Shown here in pieces: positions 20,980 through 32,650 of a stretch of DNA of 64,000 nt. A model generated the notes under the pieces. It was not told the origin of the DNA, searched no databases, and saw only the letters and a program-made list of their open reading frames with translations. Within the stretch, counting starts at the first letter, position 1. The number at the start of each line of letters is the position of its first letter. The DNA is taken from assembly GCF_019393635.1 (NCBI RefSeq), contig NC_057862.1, forward strand, positions 266,056,441-266,120,440. Reading direction: 5' to 3'. The DNA is from Dromiciops gliroides (taxonomy: Eukaryota; Chordata; Mammalia; Microbiotheria; Microbiotheriidae). The translations under genes were made by a program, and so were the position numbers.

Positions 20980-22206
20980 ATTATATTTGTCACTTATTAC
21001 ATTAGATTTCTTCCCTTGAGACTACTTTTTCATATCCTTTTACCATTTATGAACTGGACATACCAATGATCTCTTACTTGCAAATCTGATGGTTTATGCT
21101 CAATCCTATCCTTCTCTTCTGTTGTACTGATGACTTTTTCCTGCCTACTCACCTCTCATGACACTATTATGTCTTGGTTCTTCTGCCTGCCTGATTATTC
21201 TTTCTTGTTCTCCCCTTTGCTAATCATATGTATTATGTTCCCTAATTATGGGTTTTCCCTATTCTTATTATTCTTCTCTTTCTTGGTGACCTGATTAACT
21301 CCCATGGGTGTGTGTGGTGTGTGTGTGTGTGTATCTCTTTCTCTTTTTCTGTATCTATATCACAGTCTATGTATATATCTTGATCCCTAATGTCTCCCTT
21401 GAGCTTCATTCCTGCATTACCACTTGCTTATCAGACATCTCAAACTGAATAAGCTGTACATATTTCAAACTTGACATATCCCAAACTGAACTCATCATTT
21501 TCCCAGCATCCATCTCTCTCCCAAACTTCAGCATTATAATTGACAAATCTTGCTATTTCTATCACTATTTTTCACATCCGACCCTTTGACGCTATTCACA
21601 TAGCTAATGCTTTAGTTCAGGTTCTCATTATTAATTACCTAAATTATTGCAGTTGATCTTCTGCCTCGGCTCGCTCCCCACTTCAATCCATCTCCCATGA
21701 TTACTGATATAGATCTGATCATGTTATACTCCTAGAATCAAAAGTAAACTGTTTAGCTTTTAAAGCTCTTTACAACCTTGACTCAACCTGTCTTTCCAGC
21801 CTTTATTGAACATTACTCCCCTTGCACACTTTGATCCAGCCAAACTCTCTTCATCACTCATAATACTTCATCTCTTGTCTCTGTGATTTTTGCACTGGCT
21901 TTTACCGCTATCCCCCATGCCTCGAATACACTTCACCTCATAGAATTCCTCTCTTCCTTACAAATACTACTTTCTACATGAAATCATTCCTGATTCTCTC
22001 AACTGCTAGTGCCCTTCCTCTCAGACTACCATATATTTACCACTTCGTATTTATTTTTATTATTTTCTCTTATATTTATTTTGTATTTACTTGTTATCTT
22101 TTCAATTAGAATCTCCATTTTTTGAGAGTTAAAAATTTGTCTCACTTCTTTGTTTGCCCTGAACTAGCACAGCATTGTCATATAGTAAATGCTTGTTGAT
22201 TGATTA
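20980..22206 (+). mobile_element. L2-like LINE, reverse transcriptase end to 3' UTR
   Basis: Contains TTGGTGACCTGATTAACTCC, GACATCTCAAACTGAATAAG, CCAAACTGAACTCATCATTT, the CTTTACAACCTTGACTCAAC segment and the terminal CATATAGTAAATGCTTGTTG with a GATTGATTAA tail. This order matches an L2 3' half. It is broken by many stops and by a (TG)n run at 21308-21332. Confidence 0.75.
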
Positions 22207-22879
22207 ACAGTGCATTTGTATAATGTTAGATTACTAAGTTGCAGATTAAAAGAAAATCTTCTAAGCAGACAACTGGAAAATAATTTTTTGCAACAAGTAT
22301 CCCTGATAAAGGCTTCGTGTCTCAAATATATAGATAACTGATTCCAATTTATAAAAATATAAGTCATTATTACAGGCAGTTTTCAGACAAAGAAATCAAA
22401 GTTATATATTCTCTAAATTACTATTGATCAGAGAAGTGCAAATCCAAACAGTCTGAGGTACCACCTCACACCTATCAGAATGCTAATAATATGATAAAAA
22501 AGGAAAATGTTGGATGTTGGAGGGGATGTGGAAAACTGGGACACTAATCAATCCACTATTGTAGTCATGAACTGATCCAACCACTCTGGAGGGCAATTGA
22601 AACTGTGCCCAAAGGATTATAAAAACTGTGCATTACCCTTTGATCCAGCATTCTACTGCTAAGTAAAGACATCCAAAAAAGAAGGAAAGGACCTATTTGA
22701 ACAAAAATATTTATAGCAGCTATTTTTAGTGGCTAAAAATTGGAAATCAAAGAGATGCCCATCAATTGAGGAATGGCTAAATAAGCTGTGCTATATCATT
22801 GTAATGGGATATAATTGTGCTATAAGAAATGACAAGCAGAATGATTTCAGAAAAAACTGTAAAAACTTACATGAACTGA
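22207..22879 (+). mobile_element. L1 ORF2 end and 3' region
   Basis: GGTACCACCTCACACCTATC, TGTTGGAGGGGATGTGGAAA, CCTTTGATCCAGCA and CATCAATTGAGGAATGGCTA occur in plus order. It is cut at 22879 by the LTR that follows. Confidence 0.85.
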
Positions 22880-23315
22880 TGTTTAGGGAAGCTTGGGGGT
22901 GGTGGCTAGGGGAATTGGGTGAGGAGTGGCTGGGGATTTCTCAAGCCATCTCTCTCCTCCTCCTGCCACAAAGGTAACAGCCACACCTAATCTTATCTCC
23001 CCAGGGGTGGAGGAGACTGGAATGAAGGGTGGTGGTCCTGGAGCTAGCTCAATCCTGATCAGGTTTCCATCTTTTCTCTTTAGGTGTGTCTATCCTTTGG
23101 TTTAGTTTCTCAAGGAGAAGAATCTTTGTACCCCAGAGAACTTCTGGGGTATGCTAGCTAGGCCCATATCATTTTAATAAATGCTTTATGCCCCAAACTG
23201 GTGCTAAAACTTCTAATGTATAAGTAAACCCTAGCTAATTTTCCCTACACTTGGAACAGGAGTAAGGTGACCACACATTAGATTTTAAATATCACATTGG
23301 GAAAGTTACCCTTTG
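22880..23315 (+). mobile_element. LTR related to the young family
   Basis: It starts TGTTTAGGGAAG inside the L1 3' region. It carries TTTTAATAAATGC, a CCAAACTGGTGCTAAAAC segment and GACCACACATTAGATTTTAA, which align with the U5 of the LTRs at 1-361 and 4160. The right end near 23315 is approximate and no target duplication was found, since the L1 does not resume. Confidence 0.55.
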
Positions 23316-25390
23316 CTTTTGTACCTCCCCCTTTACATGTGAAACATTTTGTTGCTCAAATGAGGAGAAAAAGAACATTTGTATAAGAAAAACTGATTTG
23401 GGGTGGGTGGGTGGGGGAGCTTGAAAGGAAACACAGGTTCTGAAATAAAATGTTTTAAAACATAGTCTGCTTGGAGGATCAGAGGCGAGACTGAGAGAAT
23501 TTGTTTGAAGGCAGAGCAGTGACCAAGGTAATGACAGCTATAAAGCACTGCAATCTATCAACTCAATTGCACGACTGTATTTTTAAAACATTTAAAGGTT
23601 ATAACAGATAAAATTAGAAATCAAATAATTGTTTGGAGATGTCACAAGTTTATATAAGTATCTCTGAGTCCTTTAGGCATTGCTTCCGATGCCCCTATAT
23701 AAGAAGCCATAAAGATGCGTTGCTGAAGGAAGTGATAGAAGACAGGAGACTAAGTTGAGCTCAGGAGGAATCACAAGAGGGCAGGGACAGAACATATAGA
23801 AGAATGTGTAAAAACACTGCTTACAGAAGATAGGAAAAACCTTTTATATATGTGTGTATATATTAAAAACCATATACAATATATCGTATTTCTTAAATTC
23901 AGAATGACATTAAGTCAAATTTCATTCATGTCAGGTTACAGCTCAAATCAATAATAATAATTATTATTTTACTATATAGATCAGGAACCTTGTTAACTGA
24001 TTGATTTTTAAGCCATTACCTCCAGTTAGGTTGATTTGTAATGTGTTAAAAAAATAAGTACCTAACATTAATTTGATAATTCATTGTACTAGAAATATTG
24101 TTAGAAAAGTTTGCTCTACTTTCATCTTTTTGGGTTATGGATTTAATGGTAATATGTTATATAAATAATTTTTAAAAATACAAATTCCTTGCTATAAAGA
24201 ACCCTTTAAAGTGACTTCATATGTGAACAGTTTAAGTAACATCAAGTGCTTGCTTTTGTAGCAGATAGGTATCAGCAGCAGTTAGGGTATCAATATTTTT
24301 AAGATTTGGGGATCAAGCCCTATAAAGTATAGTGACTTGATTTAGTTAAGGACCAGAAATTGTGAAGGAAAAGATTCTATATCCCTATAAAAAATTTCTG
24401 CAGCTTTGGTTTATGAATAAGGTTATATTAGCATCTGGTTAGTTGTGTCCACCCACTTTTCAGGATATTCTGTAGGAGGGAGACCTATGGTATAAACATA
24501 CCACTATATAAATATTGAATATGTTAAAATACTGGTTATTGTGATCTGTGACTATCATATATGATCTTAAACGTTTCCTTGTACTGTTCAAATTGAGAAT
24601 TATTAATTAACTTCTGTAAAAACTGGAAGGTTTCTGCCTGGGAAATTTAGACCACATTCCACCAGCATTAGATCAAAACTCCTTAAGTCTCTTTTTTTTT
24701 TACCTGGGTCAAAACCAGCTATTAAACTAGAATCTTATAATATCATAGGCAAATATAAACTGGTAAACCGTATTTGTATTTCATGGCTATATTGAGAAAA
24801 TGCTTAAGTAAAAACTCTTTGTGTGATTCTTAGAAGGCCTACTAAATTTTAACTACTTTATTGCAATAACTTGATGGTATTGATAACAATTATGTCCTAC
24901 TTTGATTAGTGAGACTTTACTGTTTGAGGTGAAACTTTTTTGTGACCCTGAATATTCTTTTTGAGTTTCATTCTTAGGTTTGTTGTGTCACTGGACCAAT
25001 TTTAAATGAGGGCTTCAAGAAAAATATCAGCAGTCAGCCTTTTAATGGGAGTGACACCTGAGACCTAAGGTTAGTGGATTTCAGTCCCTGGGAATAAGGT
25101 TGGAAGGATACCCTGGGAAGGGAAAGGTTGAACTCTTTTAATTCATTTTCCCATACTAGACAAATGTCCATCTGGTTCCATATATTTGGCTGCTTATAGT
25201 TATTCTGAGCCTTGAACTAGGCCTTTAGGACCAGTATTGATATGGTTCACATCCCTGTTCCCTCCTCTAATAGCAAATATCTCTAACTAATGCCAGATAA
25301 GTTGTGATCTTTCATGACAAATTTCTTAATGTTACCGGAATAAGATTATAGTCGATACTTGTTATCCAGGATATCGAAAAAAACCTAGCT
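23316..25390. other. Mostly unique DNA
   Basis: About 2 kb without SINEs or L1, AT-rich. No open frame or splice pair convinced me. Intronic or intergenic. Confidence 0.45.
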
Positions 25391-27975
25391 CTTACACGTC
25401 TCATAGAATCATATTTTTTCCTTTTTCTGGATTGGAAAGCATTTTCCATCATGAGTCCTTGGAACTATCTTGGACTATTGTATTGCTGAGAAGAGTCAAA
25501 TCTATCACAGTTGATCAGCACACAATGTTGTTGATACTGTATACAGTGTTCTCCTGTTCTGCTCATCTCACTCAGCATGTAAGTCCTTCCAGGTTTCTCT
25601 TGAAATCTGCCTGCTCATCAATTTCTTACAGCACAATAACTTCTTTCTTATTATTTTGTGGCTAAATTTATCTAATTCTGAGAGGAAAGATCCAGATCCC
25701 CCACTAGTATAGTTTTTTGCTGTCTATTTCCTCTTGCAACTCTTTTAACTTCTCTAAGAATTTGGATGCTATACCATTTGGCACAGACATGTTTAGTATT
25801 GATATTACTTCATTATCTATAGACCTTTTAGCAGATTTAGTTCCTTCCTTATCTCTTTTAATTAGACCTATTTTTGCCTTTGCTTTGTCTGAGATAAGGA
25901 TTGCTACCCCTGCTTTTTTACTTCAGCTGAAGCATAATATTCTGCTCCAACCTTTTACCTTTCCTCTGTGTGTATCTCTCCTTCAATGTATTTCTTGTAA
26001 ACAGCATATTTTAGGATTCTGTTTTTTAATCCATTCTGCTATTTGCTTCTATTTTATGGCAGAGTTCATCCCATTCACATTCACAGTTATTATTACTGTT
26101 TATTTTCCCTCCATCCTATTTGCCCTCTTTGACTTTTTCCCCTTCTTTCACCCTATTCCTCCTCACCAACATTTTGCTTCTTACCCCTGCCTCCCCCAAC
26201 CTGCCCTCCCTTTTATCAGCCCCCTCCCTTTTCTTTATCCTTTTCTCCCCTGCTTCTTCCCTACCTTTTATCAGTACCCCCTTTTCTCCTTTCCCTTTTA
26301 CTTCCCTAAAGAATATGCTAAGTTTCTTTATCCAAATGAATGTATATGTTATTCCCTCTTTGAATCAAATCTAGTGAGAGTAAGGTTGAAACAATGTTCA
26401 CTCCTCCCTTCTTTCCCTCTATCGTAATAGGTTTTTTTGCACCTCTTCATATGATATAATTAGCCCCATTCCACCTCCCCTTTCCTCTTCTCCCCCATAA
26501 ACAACTTTTAACCCCTTAATTTTCTTTATATCATCACAACAAAGACAATTTATATTTATACCCTCTGTGTATAATCCTTCTGTCTGCTCAAATAGAGATA
26601 CAGTTCTCAAGAGTTTTATGTATTATTTTCCCGTGTAGGAATGTAAATAGTTTAACCTTATTGAATAACGTTTCCTCCCTTTTTACCTTTTTAACTTCTC
26701 TTGAGACTTGTATGTTAAGATCGAATTTTCTATTCAGTTCTGGTCTTTTCATCAGGAAACCTTGAAAGTCCCCTATTTAATTGAATGTCCATCTTTTCCC
26801 CTGAAAGAGAATGATCAGTTTTCCTGGGTAATAGATTCTTGGACTGCAATCCAAGCTCCTTTCCCTTCTGGAATATCATATCCCAAGCCTTGCATTCCTT
26901 TAATGTTGAAGCTACCTACTTCCTGAGCAATCCAGACTGTGGCTCCATTTTAAATTGCTTCTTTCTGGCTGCTTTCAGTATTTTCTCCTTCACTTGATAA
27001 TTCTGGAATTTTGGTTACAGTATTCCTTGGAGTTTGCCTTTTGGGGTCTCTTTCAGGAGGTGATCGGTGGATTCTTTCAATGACGATTTCATCCTCTAAT
27101 TCTATACTATCAGGGCAGTTCTCCTTGATAATTTCCAGGAATATGGTGTCTAGACTCTTCTAATCATGACTTTCAGGCAGTCTAATAATTCTCAAATTCT
27201 CTCCTGGATCTGTTTTCCAGGTCAGTTGTCCTTTCAATGAGGTATTTCACATTTCTTCTATTTTTTCATTCTTTTGATTCTGTTTAACTGATTCCTGATG
27301 TCTCATGAAGTCATTAGCTTCCAACTGTCCAATTCGTTTTCTCAGTGAGATTATGCACCTCCTTTTCCTTTGGCAAATCAATTTTTTTAATGAATTTTTA
27401 AGAAAATGGTTTTCTTCAGTCAATCTTTGTGCTTCCTTTTCAAGCTGCCTGATTCTATTTTTCATAATTTTCTTGTGTTGTTTTCATTTCTCTCCCCATT
27501 TTTTTCTTCTACCTCTCTCAATTGATTTTTTTTTTTTTTTTTAGTGAGGCAAATTGGGGTTAAGTGACTTGCCTAGGGTCCACACAGCTAGTAAGTGTTA
27601 AGTGTCTGAGGCCGGATTTGAACTCAGGTACTCCTGACTCCAGGGCCGGTGCTCTATCCACTGCGCCATCTAGCTGCCCCTCAATTGATTTTTAAAAACC
27701 TTTTTTGAGCTCTTCCAAGAAGGCCTTTTGATCTTGAGATCAATTAATCTTCCCTCTTGAGATTTCACATATAGGCAATTTGAGAGTATTGTCCTCATCA
27801 GAATTTGTGTTTAGCTCTTCCCTGTCAACACAGAAGCTCTCAATGGTAAGAGCTCTTTTTTGTTTCTTACTCATATTGCAGCTTATTTTTTTTTTAAAGT
27901 TGAGGTCTGCTCCTGGGGCACCAAGGTCACTGTTTCAAGCTTCCTGTGCTGAGATTTGTAGCCTTTTAAGGAATT
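25391..27975 (-). mobile_element. Internally deleted, half-LINE-like L1
   Basis: In minus order: a short 5' part near 27960, ORF1 start near 27850 and a coiled-coil (27247-27465, MKNRIRQLEKEAQRLTEEN). The RNA-binding segment (ENLRIIRLPES- and ERIHRSPPERDPKRQTPRNT-like) is near 27180-27010 and the C-terminal domain runs to about 26750. A spacer and the endonuclease start (ETH-like, then KAGVAILISDK-like) lie at about 26100-25700. Then there is an abrupt jump near 25655 to the L1 3' end (25430-25650). The reverse transcriptase is absent. The long plus-strand frame at 25717-26427 is antisense of the endonuclease/spacer. A SINE is inserted at 27531-27680. Confidence 0.7.
27531..27680 (-). mobile_element. 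Marsupial SINE inside the L1
   Basis: AGTGAGGCAAATTGGGGTTA to CGCCATCTAGCTGCCC. Perfect 13-base target duplication TCAATTGATTTTT at 27518-27530 and 27681-27693. Confidence 0.95.
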
Positions 27976-28098
27976 TTTTTTTTTTTTGGTCGGGGCAATG
28001 AGGGTTATGTGATTTGCCCACACAGCTAGTAAGTGTCAAGTGCCTGAGGCAGGATTTTGAACTCATTTCCTCCTGAATCTAAATCTAGTGCTTTATCT
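27976..28098 (-). mobile_element. Marsupial SINE, minus strand, 5' end diverged
   Basis: GGTCGGGGCAATGAGGGTTA, CACACAGCTAGTAAGTGTCA, then a decayed head ending in AGTGCTTTATC. Confidence 0.8.
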
Positions 28099-28256
28099 TT
28101 TTTCTTACTTTTTAAAATAACATTTATTATAAAATGAATCCCTAGTGTAAGGAAATAGGAACCCTGATCCTAACATGGTTGGTGTTAATTCATCAGGATT
28201 TACCTTGTTTGTGTTCTCTTTTGTCTTCTTTTCTTTTGATTAGCTATAATTACTCT

Positions 28257-28520
28257 TTGGGGCAGCTAGGAGTTTAGAAAACTCATCTTCATGAGCTCTA
28301 TCTGACTCAGGCACTTACTAGCTGTGTGACCTGGGCAAATCATGGTGGACCTGGCAAATCACGGTGTGACCTGGGCAAGTCACTTTTTGCCTCAATTTTG
28401 TCATCTGTTAAATGAGTTGGAGAGAAAAGGGCAAACCACTCTAGTATCTTTGCCAAGAAAACTCCAAATGGGGTCATGAAGAATTGGACACAATTGAAAA
28501 ATGACTGACAACAACAATAA
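28257..28520 (+). mobile_element. SINE with RTE-type tail
   Basis: GGGGCAGCTAGGAG head, then a local duplication of GTGTGACCTGGGCAA (28325 and 28362), then TCATCTGTTAAATGAGTTGG, GCAAACCACTCTAGTATCTT and the CAAATGGGGTCATGAAGAAT tail known from RTE-mobilised SINEs. Confidence 0.75.
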
Positions 28521-28537
28521 ACTCTTTATCTGGTACA

Positions 28538-28544
<7 letters not shown>

Positions 28545-28587
<43 letters not shown>
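28545..28587. repeat. (TG)n microsatellite
   Basis: About 21 uninterrupted TG units. Confidence 0.98.
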
Positions 28588-28589
<2 letters not shown>

Positions 28590-28689
28590 CCTTTTGCCTT
28601 TGTTGTAATTTATTTACTCTTATTGGAGTTTGAAGCAGACTTGGAGAAAGTGCTAATCTTCGTGGATTAGTTTGAAAGTTCTATCATTT

Positions 28690-28990
28690 TTTCTTTAAAT
28701 TATTTTTATTTTTATTGTAAATATTTCCCAATTAACATGTAAATTTTTGTAACACTCGTTTTTAAAAAATTTGAGCTCCAAATATCTCCCTCCCTTCTCT
28801 CTTTGAGAAATTTTTTATTGATTATACATGTAAAACATTTCCAGTATTAGCTGTTGCAAAAGAAAACAGAACCAAATAAAACAAAAATAAACGAAGTTTT
28901 TTAAAAGTATGCCTTCATTCTCAATTCACAGTTTCTTATTTCTTTCTCTGGAGGTTAATAGCATCTTTCAACATCCTTCTATCATTTTAA
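28690..28990 (-). mobile_element. L1 3' end fragment, minus strand
   Basis: GAGCTCCAAATATCTCCCTC then the AAAAGAAAACAGAACCAAAT segment and CTCTGGAGGTTAATAGCATC, as in other L1 tails here. Confidence 0.6.
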
Positions 28991-29139
28991 AAAATGTTTT
29001 TACTTAGCCTTTAATTTGGTGATTGTTTAGACATTGAAACTTGAAATAGGTACTGTGCTCTTAAGCTAAATACACTTCCATTTGTAATCAAAACAATAAT
29101 TAAAGTATTTTGCTAATGAACAAGGTATGTGGACATGTA

Positions 29140-29600
29140 CAGGTCTGACTGTCATTTCCCTGCTCATCAGTCTCCAGTGACTACCTATTGCCTCTAGAAA
29201 ACAAATTTATGTTTTAAGTGTTTGGTATTTAAAGCTCGTACAATCTGGCTACAGGTTTATCTTTCAGGCTTATTTCACATTACTTCCTTTCATGTACTCT
29301 AAATTTTAGGTCAAACTGGTCTACTTGCAGTGTCTTTCAATTCCAAGCTCATTTGCACTACCTCACTTCTCCACTCAGAAGTTTTTGATTTCTTCAAGTC
29401 TTTAGCTCCCAAAGAATCTTTCACTGTTTTTCCTCCTCAAACCTCATTTATTTACTTATCTGCCTATGTATTCCCTAGTAGGATGTAAGCTCCTTTAGAG
29501 GTACATTAGGTTATTCTTTTTGGGGGGGTGGGGGGACGTAGAAGGTAACTACAGCCCCTTGCACAGTGCCTTCCAGATAGCAGGTGTTTTTAAAAAGCTC
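29140..29600 (+). mobile_element. L2 3' end
   Basis: CCTGCTCATCAGTCTCCAGT, AAAGCTCGTACAATCTGGCT, CTAGTAGGATGTAAGCTCCT and CCCCTTGCACAGTGCCTTCC are in the L2 order. Confidence 0.75.
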
Positions 29601-29609
29601 GTTGATGTG

Positions 29610-29815
29610 AGAAACTTAGCTCTTCTTAGCAGTGCAATTATCCGAGACAATTCCAAAGAACTCATGATGGAAATGTTCTCTACACCCAGAAAAAAGAACT
29701 GTGGATTCTGAATGCAGATTGAACCTTACTGTTTCTAACCTTTGTTTTTGTTTTTTCTTTTTTGAGGCTTTCCCCTTTTGTTCTGATTCTTCTTTCACAA
29801 CATGACAACAGAAAT
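29610..29815 (+). mobile_element. L1 3' end fragment
   Basis: AGAAACTTAGC, CAATTCCAAAGAACTCATGA and GATTCTGAATGCAGATTGAA, with a tail ending in AAATTAAAAAAAC. Confidence 0.75.
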
Positions 29816-30257
29816 TAAAAAAACAAAGACTTGTTGAATTGAGCTGAATTGCCCTTAATGTCTGGTGGATCTTAAGGGATGTTTGTGTAATTCCCTCAAA
29901 AAAAAAGCCAGTATGATTTTGTAAAGTTAATTTTTTGTTTTAATTTTTTTTTAAAGTTGATTCCTATTCGACACAATTTGTTATCTTTGCATCCTGCTCT
30001 TGATTCTCATATTCACTCCCATTGGTCTCCTCTGTGAAGAATTCATTTGAGTTCCATTGTCAAACAGGTCCACTGGGGCCAGGATTTCAAGGCAAATGCA
30101 GAATAAAAAGAAAGGAAGAAGAACTAGGAAGGTAGAAAAGTAAATGGTTGAAATAATCAAATTGAGGGGATTTGATGGGTGGGGTGATTCTAGATATCCA
30201 TTCTTAGCTTAAGGCTCTATTTGTTTACTTCCTCACTATTTCCTCACAGGTTACTGG
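29816..30257. other. Unassigned region
   Basis: No feature assigned. TTTAATTTTTTTTTAAAG near 29940 may be a LINE tail. Confidence 0.35.
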
Positions 30258-30560
30258 AGGGGGCAGCTAGATGGCAGTGGATAAAGCACTGGCCCTGGAG
30301 TCAAAAGGACCTGAGTTCAAATCTCACTTCAGACACGTACTAGCTGTGTGACCTTGGGCAAGTCACTTAAACCCCAATTACCTTAAACCATCAAGGGCCA
30401 TCTCTTAAGTGTCCTGATGTATATCTTGCCTACTGGACCCAGATGGCTCTGGAGGAGAGAGTGAGGTTGGTGACAGCACTCCTTCATCTAAATCCAATTC
30501 AGTGCAAGTCATGGACATCACCAGGTCTTGGTTCTCTTCCAGAAGGAAGGACAAAACAAC
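30258..30560 (+). mobile_element. Long marsupial SINE with extended 3' part
   Basis: The usual head (GGGGGCAGCTAGATGGCAGT) and GTGTGACCTTGGGCAAGTCA are followed by a second module (GGGCCATCTCTTAAGTGTCC, GACCCAGATGGCTCTGGAGG, TCATGGACATCACCAGGTCT) ending GAAGGACAAAACAAC. The same 3' module is at 16920-17075 in reverse. Confidence 0.8.
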
Positions 30561-31399
30561 TGTTACAGACATACTCAGAGCTAGTGTAGCAGTCAGTTAG
30601 AAAGTCTTATTGGTGTTTGACTCTGCACTGAGAACTGATGAGAGAGAGACAGAAACAGAGACAGAGAGAAGCCACAAGAATCGCATTCAAATGAGCCAAT
30701 GTTCTAATGTAGAGAAAGCTTGCAAATACGTAGAGAGAAATTCTTCTCTTCCAGTAACCCTGCTCTTCAAAGAGATTTCATTCCTAAATAAAACCAGCCT
30801 TTGAATTTCCTCAAGTTATCCTGAACTGACTAGTTACATGAGTAAAGGTGAATGAGACGTTTAAAATCTCATTTCTGTCATCCAAATAGTAATGGGAGAT
30901 ACGTTTATTCTTCACAGACACTGTAAAACACTTTATTTGAGATTCCAGAGTCTATACATTTAGCAAAAATGTCCGCTTGTGAAATAGTTTAAAAAAAAAA
31001 ACCTTTGGTATCATAAATAGTGGGAGAGGAAGAACGACCGGAAAAAAAAAAGGGGCAGTCTTCCGTTACTACTTCTCTGAGTTATCACCCCTAAGTTTAC
31101 CGAATTGGATAAACAACTGGTTAAGCATTCCCACCCACCCACACCAACACTCACAGCCCCCAAGGGGATAAATCTCCACAAGCCCAACTCATATTTAAGG
31201 AGAGATTGCACACCATGGGTAGGCTATAGATATAGGAGGGGGGGTGTGCAATACCAAGGATTTTTCTGTTAAAGTGGGACTATTTCTTGTATTGCAAATT
31301 CTGCACATTTCTGAAGTCTTTTAAACTTGTGGTTATACTCAAAATTTATGATACATCATTTGTTAAAGCTTAGAGGCCTGTCTCATTCCTCCTTTCTTC
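30561..31399. other. Unassigned region upstream of GC-rich block
   Basis: Unique-looking. A purine-rich GAGACAGAAACAGAGACAGA run lies near 30645. Confidence 0.4.
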
Positions 31400-32650
31400 T
31401 GTTTTCCAAGTTTTCCTCAGAATAGATTTGGTATCGTCCCTGGGGCGGGGGCTGGCAGGGGGGGTCCAACGTGCTGTTCCCGGTAGGAGTTCCTATGTAG
31501 CTCTGAGGCCACCTAGTGACGAGTGAGGGAGAAGACGTGGAAGAGGAGGGACTAGGGGCAGGACGGAAGCTGGGCTATTGCTCCCAGTCTAAAGGCAGTG
31601 GAGACTGAGACGGGAAGGAGGTGGAGGAAGCTCTAGGGAGAGAAAAACGAAAGGAATTTCTGATGCCGCCTATCTTCCAATTTATTAAAGGTACGGGAGG
31701 TGGAAGGCTATACCCCACAACTGGGGGTGGGGAAAAGTCCAATGGTGTTTCATTCCAAGCCTTAATGGCCGCCACAGTTTTTTGTTTTGGCTCGGGAGGG
31801 AGACGTGGTAGAGCTAGGCTGGGGGTGGGGGTGGGGTGGGGGAGGGCGGAGATGGGGTGTTTCAAAGTGGAAAAAGCTGGTGGGCCTCAAAGGACGAAAT
31901 AAACTCGTCTCTTTTTCTCCTCCAGCCTGACTGGTCACTCTTGTTTTTCCTTCTCCCCCGCATTTCGTTGTTTTTTCGGGTCGTTTACAATTTGCTGCTG
32001 CTAGCAAATCCCTCGGACTGGAGGATGCATTAGCCTTATGGCTTGTAGAGTCCTAGGAGTGGGGTGAGGTTTGCCAGAGGCAAGGCGGTGGTGGTGACTT
32101 GCTACCTTAAAGAAATGAGGCAATGTAGTTTGGTTACTGCTCCTTTCTACTCTCCGTTCCCGCCCCCGCTTTTCGTTCCCTTCCTCCCGCACTTCCAGGT
32201 TCTCTAGCTCGCGAGAGAATATTAACCATGCACAGCTCAGTGCTCCGACAGCCTAGTTTATTCTGACCAGTATCCCAGAACAGGAAAATAGGGGAGAAGT
32301 GGCTGGTGTGGGGAGGAACCCAAAACTGTCACTTGCCCTCGTATTCCCAGAGGGGAGGCTTGAGGAAATGGTCAGTGGCTGTCTGATCACCTCTTGAAAG
32401 TTGTTGCTATAGATCTGAGCAACCAGCCTTTGCCCTTTTTGAAAGCTGTACTGCTTAGTTTGGGGACCTGGAGGTGGGTGCTGGGACATAGCAAAGCTGT
32501 GGGGCACCCTCAGGGTAACTCACACCCTAAGGAGATGATGCTGAATGGTAGAGAGACCCAGGATCACCCGAGTGGGCAGGACAGCACGTGTGGAGGCTGA
32601 AATCTCTGTACTTCCTTACAGATGGGTGTTCTCAGAAACCAACACGTCAG
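31400..32650. promoter_or_regulatory. Candidate host CpG-rich promoter region
   Basis: This is the only long repeat-free stretch with many CpG and G runs. It has a GC box (GGGGCGGGGG, 31442-31451), a second on the other strand (TTCCCGCCCCCGC, about 32157-32169) and CTCGCGAGAG at 32208-32217. The last matches the TCTCGCGAGA-type promoter motif known from bidirectional housekeeping promoters. GGCCGCCAC lies near 31767. No convincing coding exon or TATA box. Unique intron-like DNA follows to 35030. Direction cannot be decided. Confidence 0.5.

Noticed and set aside
25717-26427. Long plus-strand open frame of 236 codons
   Set aside because: It is the antisense of the L1 endonuclease and spacer; the same sequence recurs at 12170-12770, and composition is pyrimidine-driven.
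28545-28587. (TG)n as a regulatory or Z-DNA site
   Set aside because: An ordinary dinucleotide microsatellite with no supporting context.
31621-31902. 93-codon frame in the GC-rich block
   Set aside because: Glycine/arginine-rich translation of G runs with overlapping frames on both strands; better explained as promoter DNA.
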